Shown: positions 1-6,014, numbered from the stretch's first letter. The stretch: DNA of 6,063 nt from Hyphomicrobiales bacterium (GCA_015487985.1 WFOP01000137.1:1-6063); one strand, 5' to 3'. A program made the numbers and translations. The notes: generated by a model from the letters alone, not told the origin.

Positions 1-272
1 ATTCCCAGCCAGATGAGATAGGCGGCACCGGCCCATTTGACGATGGAAAAGGCTGTGGCGGAGGTGGCCAGAATTGCTGATAAACCGGCAGCGGCCATCA
101 GCACATGGCCAAATGCCCCGGTCCAGATGCCCAGCATGGCGGCAAAGCCGGATTTTTTTCCGCCTCGTACCGTTTGGCCCAGAATGAAAGCAATATCGGG
201 TCCGGGGGACAGGTTGAGCAGGATTGCGGCGGCAAAAAATGTCGTCCAGTGAAGAAGTGTATAGTCAAACAT
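1..272 (-). CDS. LysE/RhtB-family amino-acid exporter, N-terminal part
   Basis: This is the first 90 codons of an inner-membrane exporter of the LysE/RhtB family; the rest lies beyond the left edge. Read from the ATG at 272, it begins MFDYTLLHWTTFF and carries the family signature SPGPD at residues 22-26, followed by a short basic stretch (RGGKK, 36-40). Hydrophobic segments lie at about 11-33, 43-70 and 75-90, which fits the first three helices of a six-helix LysE-type protein. The family exports amino acids or related small metabolites by proton exchange; the substrate cannot be read from this fragment. No strong Shine-Dalgarno sequence precedes the ATG. A terminator lies between it and sciP, so it is probably transcribed from its own promoter somewhere in 273-341, where no clear promoter was seen. 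Family confidence is high; the substrate is unknown. Confidence 0.88.
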   Translation of the reverse strand, partial: MFDYTLLHWTTFFAAAILLNLSPGPDIAFILGQTVRGGKKSGFAAMLGIWTGAFGHVLMAAAGLSAILATSATAFSIVKWAGAAYLIWLG

Positions 273-341
273 TTGATGAAGTTAGCAGGACAAAATTGTG
301 CTGACCAGACTTTTTGTGCACGGGCGATATTTGGAACAGGC

Positions 342-378
342 AAAAGCCCTCATCCGTCAATTGCTTGTCGGATAAGAG
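342..378 (-). terminator. Rho-independent terminator after sciP
   Basis: On the minus strand, 28 bases past the sciP stop, a 10-bp stem (arms 369-378 and 347-356, with two G-U wobbles) continues past one A-A mismatch into a 3-bp stem capped by a GCAA tetraloop. It is followed by a CTTTTG run (341-346). The wobble pairs exist only in minus-strand RNA, so the hairpin is stronger in that direction, which fits termination of sciP before the LysE-type gene. The U-run is only four bases long, so termination may be partial. Confidence 0.65.
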
Positions 379-405
379 GGGTGCTCAGCATATATGCGTT
401 GGGGA

Positions 406-684
406 TCAGCCCTCGCGGTAATGCTGTATCCATGTGGTGCGCAGACCCGCCAGCCCGTGTTTATCAATGGCGGCCTGCCAGTTGAGAAACTCGTCTACAC
501 TCAGGGTATATCTGGTGCAGGCTTCATCAAGGGAAAGCAGGCCACCGCGCACAGCGGCAACCACTTCGGCCTTGCGCCGGATTACCCAGCGACGGGTAGT
601 CGGGGGGGGAAGATCGGCAATTGTCAGGGGTGACCCGTCAGGGCCGATCACATATTTTACTCTTGGACGCATTTGTACGGTCAT
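406..684 (-). CDS. sciP: SciP (DUF1153), inhibitor of the cell-cycle regulator CtrA
   Basis: This is a small helix-turn-helix protein of 92 residues from the ATG at 684. In Caulobacter, SciP binds the response regulator CtrA on DNA and stops it activating transcription, which limits flagellar and cell-cycle genes to the right phase. The signature block is intact: RVKYVIGPDGSPLTIADLPP near the N-terminus, then RRWVIRRKAEVVAAVRGG, then the helix-turn-helix part LSLDEACTRYTLSVDEFLNW, and a GLAGLRTT tail. The length is typical of the family. A GTG at 693 in the same frame would add three residues. Neither start has a well-spaced ribosome site: a GAAGGT lies about 11 bases from the GTG and a GTGAG about 4 bases from the ATG. 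The ATG is preferred only by convention. The gene lies downstream of flgD but behind that gene's terminator, with CtrA-like sites in between, so it is probably a separate unit. Confidence 0.95.
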   Translation of the reverse strand: MTVQMRPRVKYVIGPDGSPLTIADLPPPTTRRWVIRRKAEVVAAVRGGLLSLDEACTRYTLSVDEFLNWQAAIDKHGLAGLRTTWIQHYREG

Positions 685-736
685 ACTACTCACAAACTCA
701 ATTGACCTTCGATGGGTTTAAGCTAGCGCGTTTGAG

Positions 737-773
737 TAAATAATTGCCTAAGCGGTTGTTTAGCCTTGGTTAA
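737..773 (-). promoter_or_regulatory. Phased TTAA-like elements, candidate CtrA sites of sciP
   Basis: Reading the minus strand towards sciP, four TTAA-like tetramers follow one another with exactly 7 bases between them: TTAA (773-770), TAAA (762-759), TTAG (751-748) and TTTA (740-737). The CtrA box is TTAA-N7-TTAA. The first pair matches 7 of 8 defined bases; the third and fourth together match 6 of 8. The elements repeat every 11 bp, so they would lie on one face of the helix, and they sit about 50-90 bp upstream of the sciP start. CtrA is known to activate sciP in Caulobacter; CtrA binding here is inferred. AT-rich intergenic DNA yields such matches by chance fairly often. Confidence 0.5.
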
Positions 774-782
774 GGGTTGTCC

Positions 783-821
783 AAAAGAAAAACCGCCGCC
801 CTGGGTGTACTGGGTAGCGGT
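783..821 (-). terminator. Rho-independent terminator after flgD
   Basis: In minus-strand RNA, 26 bases past the flgD stop, ACCGC (821-817) pairs with GCGGT (796-792). Inside, CCC pairs with GGG across a T-G wobble and an A-C mismatch. The stem is followed at once by TTTTTCTTTT (792-783). The long U-rich run directly after a GC-rich stem is the classic form, and it closes the fliK-flgD operon before sciP. Confidence 0.75.
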
Positions 822-847
822 CTAATTGAATGAATTTGAGATTGGTT

Positions 848-1501
848 TTAAGCGACGGCCTGAACCGATTGAACCGAAGAAAGTTTCACCGCCGCACCAT
901 CCACGAGCAGCACGGGTTCACTGCCTGAAAGGTCTACGCCCGAAACGGTTCCGGTGATTTGCGTGGTGACGGTGACATGGCTGCCATTGGCGTCTTTAGC
1001 GGCGATGGAAATGGAATAATTGCCATCGGTCAACTGGTTGCCGGCATTGTCTTTACCGTCCCATACATATTGGCCATTGCCGCTGGCGAGGGACACATCT
1101 TCGGTGAAAACCACGTTTCCGTTGGCATCTCGAATGGAAATGCTTGTTTCAGGGGCGCTGCGGCTGGCAGTGAAATTCCAACTGGCACCGCCCCCGCTCA
1201 GGGATGCATTGGCGCCGGATGCGGAAATGTTTTTGCCGATAAAGGCGACCGCTTCGGTGTTGGCCCCGTTGCTGGCTGAAAGGGTGAGCGCTTCAAGGAA
1301 TTCATTGGTTTTGAGTTGCTGTTCAACCGAGGTGAACTGAACCATCTGCTGGGTAAACTGATTGGTATCGAGCGGGTCCATGGGGTTCTGGTTTTTCAGC
1401 TGCGTGGTGAGCAGGGATAAAAAGGTGTCAAAATTTTCGGCGATGGATTTGCGCGAGTTGGTTAACGAAGAGCCAACGTTGTCAATTGCACTAATGGCCA
1501 T
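848..1501 (-). CDS. flgD: Flagellar hook assembly protein FlgD
   Basis: FlgD is the scaffold (cap) at the tip of the growing flagellar hook. It is exported through the flagellar type III apparatus and removed when the hook is complete. The 217-residue protein has the conserved N-terminal block at about 22-64: FDTFLSLLTTQLKNQNPMDP, then LDTNQFTQQMVQFTSVEQQL. A beta-rich FlgD Ig/tudor-type region follows at about 105-185, including YVWDGKDNAGNQLTDGNYSI at 145-164, which carries the family pattern WDG-x-D-x2-G-x3-G-x-Y. As usual for exported axial proteins it has no cleavable signal peptide and no cysteine. The ATG at 1501 has a good ribosome site, AAAGGA (1514-1509), 7 bases upstream. The gene begins 24 bp after the fliK stop, so both probably share the fliK promoter, a common flagellar arrangement. 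Confidence 0.96.
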   Translation of the reverse strand: MAISAIDNVGSSLTNSRKSIAENFDTFLSLLTTQLKNQNPMDPLDTNQFTQQMVQFTSVEQQLKTNEFLEALTLSASNGANTEAVAFIGKNISASGANASLSGGGASWNFTASRSAPETSISIRDANGNVVFTEDVSLASGNGQYVWDGKDNAGNQLTDGNYSISIAAKDANGSHVTVTTQITGTVSGVDLSGSEPVLLVDGAAVKLSSVQSVQAVA

Positions 1502-1525
1502 AATGGTGTCCTTTAATATCCAAAA

Positions 1526-2956
1526 CTATATCCATAACGAAACACCGCCCGGACTTATTGACCCCTTATAGGCTGCAATGGCGGTGTCGGGGGTGTTGGA
1601 GGTATCCGATTGGTCGTCTTTGTTGTGCTGTGTTTCTGCGTCATTTTCAGAATTATTGAAGCCATCGCCGGAAAACGGATTTTCATTGAGGAAAAATTCA
1701 AGATTGGCACCCTTGCCATCAAGTCCGGCCTGGGACAGCGCGCGTTCCAGCGCCCGTGCATCCTGTTGCAGCAATTGCAGCGTTTCGGGACGTTCCACGA
1801 GCATCTTTGCGTGAACATTGCCCCCTTCATCAAGGCTTAGCTGAATATTGACGCGGCCCAGTTCTGCGGGATCCAGACGGATCTGGAAATTGTTGGTGCC
1901 GGCGTTAAAATTGCGCGCAATGGCAACTGCCATGTGGGGGAGGTTGATTTTAGGGCTTTGATAGGCGGCTTTGACCGGCTGAAACAACATGGCCTGTTCG
2001 CGCTGGGCGGCGGTTTGGCCGCTGGTCTGGGCCAGCAAAGCGGGGTCGGTGGCCTGTGTCAATACTTCGCGGGTCTGCACAAAAGGCAATTGGGAAAGAG
2101 AGGCGGCAAATCCGGCGGGCATTGGTGTGCCTGAATTGGCGGCGGTGTTTGGTGCGCTGCTGTTCTGGCCGGAAGCTGTGGTGTTTTGAGTGGCGGAGGC
2201 GACACGGGCCTGCTCACGCAATTGCTGTTGCTCGGTGTTGGAAGTCATCTGGCGTTGCAACTGGGCGGCAAGGGAATCGCGGCTGGCTAACTGCTCGGCG
2301 GTCAGGGGGGTTCCTGTCCCCTGATTTTGTCCGCTAAGGGCTTTGGCCAATGCCGGGGGTTGCAGATTTTCATCCGGCAGTGCGCTGGCAGAATTGGCAG
2401 TGCCGGGCTGGGCGTTGTTGTTCAGTTGTGCATTGGTGCTGGCTTGGGCCTGTGCCAGCAGTTGGGCGGCAGTTTGCTGGGCCTGAGGTGCGCCGGTTTG
2501 CTGTGCAATTTCCTGAAGTCCAAGCATCGCGCTGTTTGTTAAGGTAGCGGGATTTTGTGGGGCGGCAGCGCCGTTTTGCGGTGTTTCAATGGCCTCGCGC
2601 ACGGTCTCGCCCAGATTTGCCAACCCTTGCCGTGCCATATCATCCAGTTGCAACTCCTCGAGCATACCGGGCACCATGGACGCCATTTTTTCAGGTGACA
2701 TGGCGGTGGTCAAAGCTTGGGAACTCAGGGAAAGGGAGGCATCCCCCATTTGCAGGTTAATCCAGGCTTCCCCGGTTTGGGCAGGGGCGCCGATTTGAAC
2801 CAGATCAGAGATTTTGGGGGTTCCATTGCCGCCAAGAACAGAGACCAGCGAGGAAAACAGGCCCTCGGGGGCTTTGTTTGTACGACCGGTGCCCCCCATC
2901 AGGGCATCAATACCTGAGGTGGCGCCGGGTACTGCAATGTTAAAATTCTGGTTCAA
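1526..2956 (-). CDS. fliK: Flagellar hook-length control protein FliK
   Basis: FliK is secreted during hook growth, measures hook length and switches the export apparatus from hook to filament substrates through its C-terminal domain. From the proposed TTG at 2956 the protein has 476 residues. Residues about 357-426 form the Flg_hook (FliK C-terminal) domain, with the hallmark IRLDPAELGRVNIQLSLDEG and the helix around MLVERPETLQLLQQDARALE. The long middle is rich in Gln, Ala, Asn, Ser and Thr, as expected for the flexible ruler, and is otherwise poorly conserved. A polar, acidic tail of about 50 residues follows the domain. The frame stays open to a TTG at 3013, but that codon lies inside the predicted sigma-54 promoter, so transcripts should begin near 2998. 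The TTG at 2956 lies 11 bases after AAAAGGA (2974-2968). A GTG at 2998 would be almost leaderless and has no ribosome site. Function is secure; the start is inferred. Confidence 0.93.
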   Translation of the reverse strand: MNQNFNIAVPGATSGIDALMGGTGRTNKAPEGLFSSLVSVLGGNGTPKISDLVQIGAPAQTGEAWINLQMGDASLSLSSQALTTAMSPEKMASMVPGMLEELQLDDMARQGLANLGETVREAIETPQNGAAAPQNPATLTNSAMLGLQEIAQQTGAPQAQQTAAQLLAQAQASTNAQLNNNAQPGTANSASALPDENLQPPALAKALSGQNQGTGTPLTAEQLASRDSLAAQLQRQMTSNTEQQQLREQARVASATQNTTASGQNSSAPNTAANSGTPMPAGFAASLSQLPFVQTREVLTQATDPALLAQTSGQTAAQREQAMLFQPVKAAYQSPKINLPHMAVAIARNFNAGTNNFQIRLDPAELGRVNIQLSLDEGGNVHAKMLVERPETLQLLQQDARALERALSQAGLDGKGANLEFFLNENPFSGDGFNNSENDAETQHNKDDQSDTSNTPDTAIAAYKGSISPGGVSLWI

Positions 2957-2967
2957 GCCTACAAAAG

Positions 2968-2974
2968 TCCTTTT
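2968..2974 (-). promoter_or_regulatory. Ribosome binding site deciding the fliK start
   Basis: AAAAGGA on the minus strand is the only good Shine-Dalgarno match downstream of the predicted transcript start (about 2998). It is 11 bases from the TTG at 2956, a slightly long spacing. It supports a fliK product beginning with (M)NQNFNIAVPG. Confidence 0.5.
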
Positions 2975-3008
2975 GAGCCAACTGGCGCTTATGTTCACCC
3001 CAGACCTA

Positions 3009-3025
3009 TGCAAGGGGCTTGCCAG
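3009..3025 (-). promoter_or_regulatory. Sigma-54 (RpoN) promoter of fliK-flgD
   Basis: The minus strand reads CTGGCAAGCCCCTTGCA, close to the sigma-54 consensus TGGCACG-N4-TTGCW. The invariant GG (3023-3022) and GC (3011-3010) are separated by exactly 10 bases, as required for the -24/-12 elements. The single departure in the -24 box is A for C after TGGCA. Transcription should start about 12 bases past the GC, near 2998, giving a leader of about 42 bases before the TTG at 2956. Sigma-54 drives late hook and filament genes in Caulobacter and many other flagellated proteobacteria, so both sequence and context support this site. Confidence 0.8.
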
Positions 3026-3099
3026 TTTGAGAAGATGGACAAAAATTCTTTTGTTTCAATTGGTTAGGGCGATTGAGGTTTGCGGTTTTCGGATGAATT

Positions 3100-3146
3100 G
3101 GGATGAAATCCCGGCAATAATGTCGCTAACGGGGCAAAAAGTGCCC
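3100..3146. promoter_or_regulatory. Two short palindromes, candidate activator sites
   Basis: GGGAT-GAA-ATCCC (3100-3112) and GGGCA-AAAAG-TGCCC (3132-3146) are perfect 5-bp dyads. The first overlaps a 10-bp-spaced direct repeat of GGATGAA (3091-3097, 3101-3107). They lie about 100-150 bp upstream of the predicted fliK transcript start, the usual distance for sigma-54 enhancer-binding proteins such as FlbD or other NtrC-type regulators. They could equally act on the divergent permease gene. No specific regulator can be named from the sequence. Confidence 0.35.
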
Positions 3147-3240
3147 AGTTGTGTGCCGGTTTTGTTGTGGTTGAGAAAATTGCAATGGCGCGGTAAGGGG
3201 AGGGGTATTCTGATATTGTTGAAAAAATGAAAGCCCTTTG

Positions 3241-4119
3241 ATGACGCGTTATTTTCCGGGCCTTTTTGTGGTGCTTTGGTCGACGGGGTTTATCGGCGCG
3301 CGACTTGGCATGCCCCATGCCGAACCCATGTCATTTTTGTCGGTGCGGTTTGTTCTGGCGATTCTGGTGCTGCTGATTATGGTTTTATTGGCGCGGGCAC
3401 CGTGGCCGGGACTGAGGGTGGCGTTGCACTCCATGGTTGTTGGGGTGCTGCTGCATGGCATATATCTGGGGGCGGTTTTCTGGGCCATTGATCGTGGGTT
3501 GCCTGCGGGAATTTCTGCAATGATTGTTGGTTTGCAACCGCTGTTGGTGGCGGTTTTGGCCGGGTTTGTTTTGGGGGAAGTTATTTCAAGACGCCATTGG
3601 ATGGGTTTGGGAATTGGGGTTTTGGGGCTGGTTCTGGTGATTGCGCCAAAGATAGAATTTGGTGATATGGGCATCAATCCAACCAATGTCATGGTGCTGA
3701 TCGGGGCGACTTTGGCCTCCACAATGGGCACGGTTTATCAGAAAAAATTTGCAGCTGACGTGCCCTTGCGCACCGGAACAATCTGGCAATACGGGGGGGC
3801 GCTGATCCCGGTTTTTCTTTATGCGCTGGTGTTTGAAAACTTTGTGTTTGACTGGAATGGCGAGCTGATTTTTGCCTTTGTCTGGCTGGTGGTCGTGCTT
3901 TCGATCGTTTCGATATTCTTGTTGATGATCCTGATCCGGGAGGGAAGTGTTTCCAAAGTCTCGTCCCTGTTATATCTGGTGCCTGCGTCCACCGCGATCA
4001 TCGCGTTCTTTTTGTTTGGGGAAACCTTGAGCTGGATACAGCTGGCGGGCATGGGGCTTTGTGCGTTCGGGGTGAGAATGGTGGTGGTGGAGGCTGATTT
4101 GCCGACAAAAGCCAACTGA
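3241..4119 (+). CDS. EamA-family (DMT superfamily) permease
   Basis: This is an inner-membrane transporter of the drug/metabolite superfamily, 292 residues from the ATG at 3241, with two EamA repeats at about 5-135 and 150-284 and probably ten helices. Family features include the opening FPGLFVVLWSTGFIGARLG. The end of repeat 1 reads SAMIVGLQPLLVAVLAGFVL followed by GE (112-113). The matching end of repeat 2 reads SSLLYLVPASTAIIAFFLFG followed by E261. DMT proteins export or import small metabolites such as amino acids; the substrate is not predictable here. A TTG at 3238 in frame is less likely than the ATG. The ribosome site is weak. A five-codon reading frame (MKAL-stop, 3227-3241) overlaps the ATG through TGATG and could feed ribosomes to it. 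The gene is divergent from fliK and no clear housekeeping promoter was found; no terminator follows it. Confidence 0.9.
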   Translation: MTRYFPGLFVVLWSTGFIGARLGMPHAEPMSFLSVRFVLAILVLLIMVLLARAPWPGLRVALHSMVVGVLLHGIYLGAVFWAIDRGLPAGISAMIVGLQPLLVAVLAGFVLGEVISRRHWMGLGIGVLGLVLVIAPKIEFGDMGINPTNVMVLIGATLASTMGTVYQKKFAADVPLRTGTIWQYGGALIPVFLYALVFENFVFDWNGELIFAFVWLVVVLSIVSIFLLMILIREGSVSKVSSLLYLVPASTAIIAFFLFGETLSWIQLAGMGLCAFGVRMVVVEADLPTKAN

Positions 4120-4201
4120 TTGTATTTGACCAGAGAATGCTCTATTTGTGCCAATATTCTGATTGGTCTGGGCCTTTACCCCAAACGAACACGAGAAGAA
4201 A

Positions 4202-5359
4202 ATGAGTGAACAACTAAACAGTCTGGGTCTGCCAGGCGCACCTGAAAATTGCCGGGTGGTGGTGGCCATGTCGGGGGGTGTGGACTCGTCGGTGGTGGCG
4301 GGAATTCTTGCCAAAGAGGGCTATGATGTGGTGGGGGTCACCCTGCAACTTTATGACCATGGGGAGGCCATTCATCGCAAGGGGGCCTGTTGTTCGGGCC
4401 AGGATATTCACGACGCCAAACGGGTGGCGGCGATGCTTGATATTCCTCATTATGTGTTGAATTACGAACAGCGTTTCAAAGAGGCCGTGATCAATCCGTT
4501 TGCCAACTCCTATGTGGAGGGGGAAACCCCTGTGCCGTGCATTACCTGCAATCAGACGGTGAAATTTCTTGATCTGATGGCGGTGGCCAAGGATCTGGAT
4601 GCCATGGCGCTGGCCACCGGGCATTATATCCAGTCAAAGCTGGTGGATGGGCAACGCCGGATGTTGCGCCCGCTTGATGCTGAGCGCGACCAAAGCTATT
4701 TCTTGTTTGCCACTACCCCCGAGCAATTGGAATTTTTGCGGTTTCCGCTGGGGGGCATGGGCAAGGATGATGTGCGCCAACTGGCGCGCGAAATGGGCCT
4801 TGAAATTGCCGACAAGCATGACAGTCAGGATATCTGTTTTGTGCCTCAGGGGCGCTATGTGGATATTGTTGCCCAAATTCACCCCGAGGCGCTGGCCAGT
4901 GGCGATATTGTTGATCTGGATGGCAAGGTGCTGGGTCGGCACAAGGGGGTGGTTAATTACACTATCGGGCAACGGCGCGGTCTTGGCATTGCTGCGGGGG
5001 AGCCGCTTTATGTGATAAAGCTGGACCCGATAAAGGGGCAGGTGGTGGTGGGGCCTCATGCTGCGCTCAAAACCTATCGGGTGCGGTTGCGGGATGTGAA
5101 CTGGCTGGGGGAAAAAGAGTTAAGTGCCATGGCATCGGGCAATGGTCTGGCCATTGAAGCGCGAATCCGCTCGACCCGCGCGCCCCAGGAAGCGGTGTTG
5201 CAGGTGATTGATGGTGAGGTGTTTGTGACGTTGATTGCCGGGGAACACGGGATTTCGCCGGGGCAGGCCTGTGTGTTTTATGCCGATGGGGACGAACAAA
5301 CCCAGGTGCTTGGTGGCGGGTTTATTGCCCAGGCGGTGCCGGCGGTTTTTGCCGCCTAA
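4202..5359 (+). CDS. mnmA: tRNA-specific 2-thiouridylase MnmA
   Basis: MnmA puts the sulfur into 2-thiouridine at wobble position 34 of tRNA-Lys, -Glu and -Gln. It adenylates U34 with ATP and then transfers sulfur from a relay fed by a cysteine desulfurase. The 385-residue protein has the PP-loop SGGVDSS at 24-30. The catalytic cysteine pair is present: C116 in [11 protein letters not shown], and C212 in [14 protein letters not shown]. The block around [16 protein letters not shown] (61-76) is typical of alphaproteobacterial members. [12 protein letters not shown] (252-263) leads into the C-terminal beta domain. Length is slightly above the E. coli protein (about 368). The frame is open from a TTG at 4163, but the ATG at 4202, with GAGAAG just upstream, gives the normal N-terminus. 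It begins 82 bp after the permease; TTGACC at 4126-4131 resembles a -35 box, but no convincing -10 follows. Confidence 0.97.
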   Translation: MSEQLNSLGLPGAPENCRVVVAMSGGVDSSVVAGILAKEGYDVVGVTLQLYDHGEAIHRKGACCSGQDIHDAKRVAAMLDIPHYVLNYEQRFKEAVINPFANSYVEGETPVPCITCNQTVKFLDLMAVAKDLDAMALATGHYIQSKLVDGQRRMLRPLDAERDQSYFLFATTPEQLEFLRFPLGGMGKDDVRQLAREMGLEIADKHDSQDICFVPQGRYVDIVAQIHPEALASGDIVDLDGKVLGRHKGVVNYTIGQRRGLGIAAGEPLYVIKLDPIKGQVVVGPHAALKTYRVRLRDVNWLGEKELSAMASGNGLAIEARIRSTRAPQEAVLQVIDGEVFVTLIAGEHGISPGQACVFYADGDEQTQVLGGGFIAQAVPAVFAA

Positions 5360-5370
5360 TAAAAAACCGC
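5342..5370. repeat. Inverted repeat across the mnmA stop codon
   Basis: GCGGTTTTT (5342-5350) and AAAAACCGC (5362-5370) form a perfect 9-bp stem with an 11-base loop containing the TAA stop (5357-5359). A shorter competing stem, GGCGG (5341-5345) with CCGCC (5352-5356), shares its left arm. Neither is followed by a U-run on either strand, so this is not a standard intrinsic terminator. It may be an mRNA 3' stabilising structure or a weak or rho-assisted end. Confidence 0.45.
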
Positions 5371-5387
5371 AATTGGCACCCAAGGAT

Positions 5388-5416
5388 TTGCTCTGACAAA
5401 ACGTCTAACCTGTAAT
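5388..5416 (+). promoter_or_regulatory. Putative housekeeping promoter of the sigma-factor gene
   Basis: TTGCTC (5388-5393) and TGTAAT (5411-5416) are separated by 17 bp. The -10 matches TATAAT at 5 of 6 positions; the -35 matches TTGACA only in its TTG. Transcription would start near 5423, about 80 bases before the preferred ATG at 5505. No GGAAC-type ECF promoter was seen here, so autoregulation by the encoded sigma factor is not supported. Confidence 0.4.
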
Positions 5417-5492
5417 TGAAAGACAAAAATTGAGCGAAAAACCCATGCCGGGAGTGGCTGTTGCAGAGGCGGGTTCTGATATTTCTTCATCC

Positions 5493-5497
5493 AAAGG
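5493..5497 (+). promoter_or_regulatory. Ribosome binding site deciding the sigma-factor start
   Basis: AAAGG lies 7 bases before the ATG at 5505, an ideal spacing. The two upstream in-frame starts, TTG at 5430 and ATG at 5445, have only poor A-rich leaders. This favours the 169-residue product. Confidence 0.55.
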
Positions 5498-5504
5498 TGA
5501 GGAT

Positions 5505-6014
5505 ATGAAGGCGCTTGCGCGGGCAGCGATTGACGGGGATCGGGCCGCCTTTGCAAACCTGATCGAGGCGCAATATGACTTTGTATTTGCAACGGCTTTC
5601 AAATGGTGCGGCAACAGGGAAGACGCTGAAGATGTGACCCAGGATGTGTGCGTGAAGCTGGCGCGCATATTGAAAACCTATGACGGGCGGGCGGCGTTTT
5701 CCTCCTGGCTTTATCGGGTGGTGATCAACGCGGTACATGATTTGCAACGGTTTCGCATGCGTCAGGCCAAACAGGCCAGGGATCTGAGGGAAACTGCGAT
5801 GGCACAAATCGCACCAAGTCAGGAACAAAGTGCATTGACCAGCGAATTATGGGCCGCCGTGCGCGCGTTGCCGGACCGTCAGCGCGATGCGATGTTGCTG
5901 GTTTATGGGGAGGAGAAAACCCATGCCCAGGTGGCTGAAATTATGGAATGTCGGGAATCCACGGTTTCCTTTCACATCCATGCGGCCAAAAAAACACTGA
6001 AGAAACTGCTATGA
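5505..6014 (+). CDS. ECF-type RNA polymerase sigma factor
   Basis: This alternative sigma factor of the sigma-70 ECF group directs RNA polymerase to a dedicated set of promoters; which one cannot be deduced. From the ATG at 5505 it has 169 residues, typical of the group. Region sigma-2 covers about 12-84, with GDRAAFANLIEAQYDFVFAT, the core-binding stretch NREDAEDVTQDVCVKLARIL (37-56) and the -10-recognising SSWLYRVVINAVHD (66-79). Region sigma-4 covers about 112-167, with LPDRQRDAMLLVYGEEKTHA and the helix-turn-helix VAEIMECRESTVSFHIHAAK that reads the -35 element. Region 3 is replaced by a basic linker (RFRMRQAKQARDLRE). The frame is open upstream to TTG 5430 and would add 25 Ser/Ala/Gly-rich residues not typical of the family. 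The next gene begins inside its stop (ATGA), as in many sigma/anti-sigma pairs. Confidence 0.92.
   Translation: MKALARAAIDGDRAAFANLIEAQYDFVFATAFKWCGNREDAEDVTQDVCVKLARILKTYDGRAAFSSWLYRVVINAVHDLQRFRMRQAKQARDLRETAMAQIAPSQEQSALTSELWAAVRALPDRQRDAMLLVYGEEKTHAQVAEIMECRESTVSFHIHAAKKTLKKLL

Noticed and set aside
105..485. 126-codon plus-strand frame, with others at 394-633 and 434-721
   Set aside because: They lie antisense to the exporter and sciP, both recognisable proteins. The encoded peptides look like no family and have no ribosome sites.
2380..2620. Gln/Ala-rich stretch of fliK as a possible repeat or foreign insertion
   Set aside because: Low-complexity Gln/Ala/Ser/Thr sequence is normal for the flexible middle of FliK, and no regular repeat unit was found.
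3171..3211. Possible sigma-70 promoter for the permease (TTGAGA or TTGCAA with TATTCT)
   Set aside because: The spacing is wrong or the -10 match is poor in every combination tried.
2814..3230. 138-codon plus-strand frame running from inside fliK through the intergenic region
   Set aside because: It is antisense to fliK and crosses the sigma-54 promoter. The peptide is low-quality, with no domain and no ribosome site.
3064..3318. 84-codon minus-strand frame between fliK and the permease
   Set aside because: It overlaps the true permease start in antisense. Its composition is arbitrary (Lys/Arg/His/Pro-rich) and no family is recognisable.
4130..4171. Nested inverted repeats CCAGA/TCTGG and AGAAT/ATTCT between the permease and mnmA
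   Set aside because: They are short stems with asymmetric internal loops and no U-run. This is too weak for a terminator or riboswitch.
4634..5059. 141-codon minus-strand frame inside mnmA, and similar ones at 4214-4624 and 3249-3731
   Set aside because: These are antisense shadows of well-supported genes with strong family motifs on the plus strand.
5375..5407. ECF-type promoter (GGCACC with CGTCTA) ahead of the sigma gene
   Set aside because: The spacer is 21 bp, against the usual 16-17 bp, and the -35 lacks the GGAAC core.
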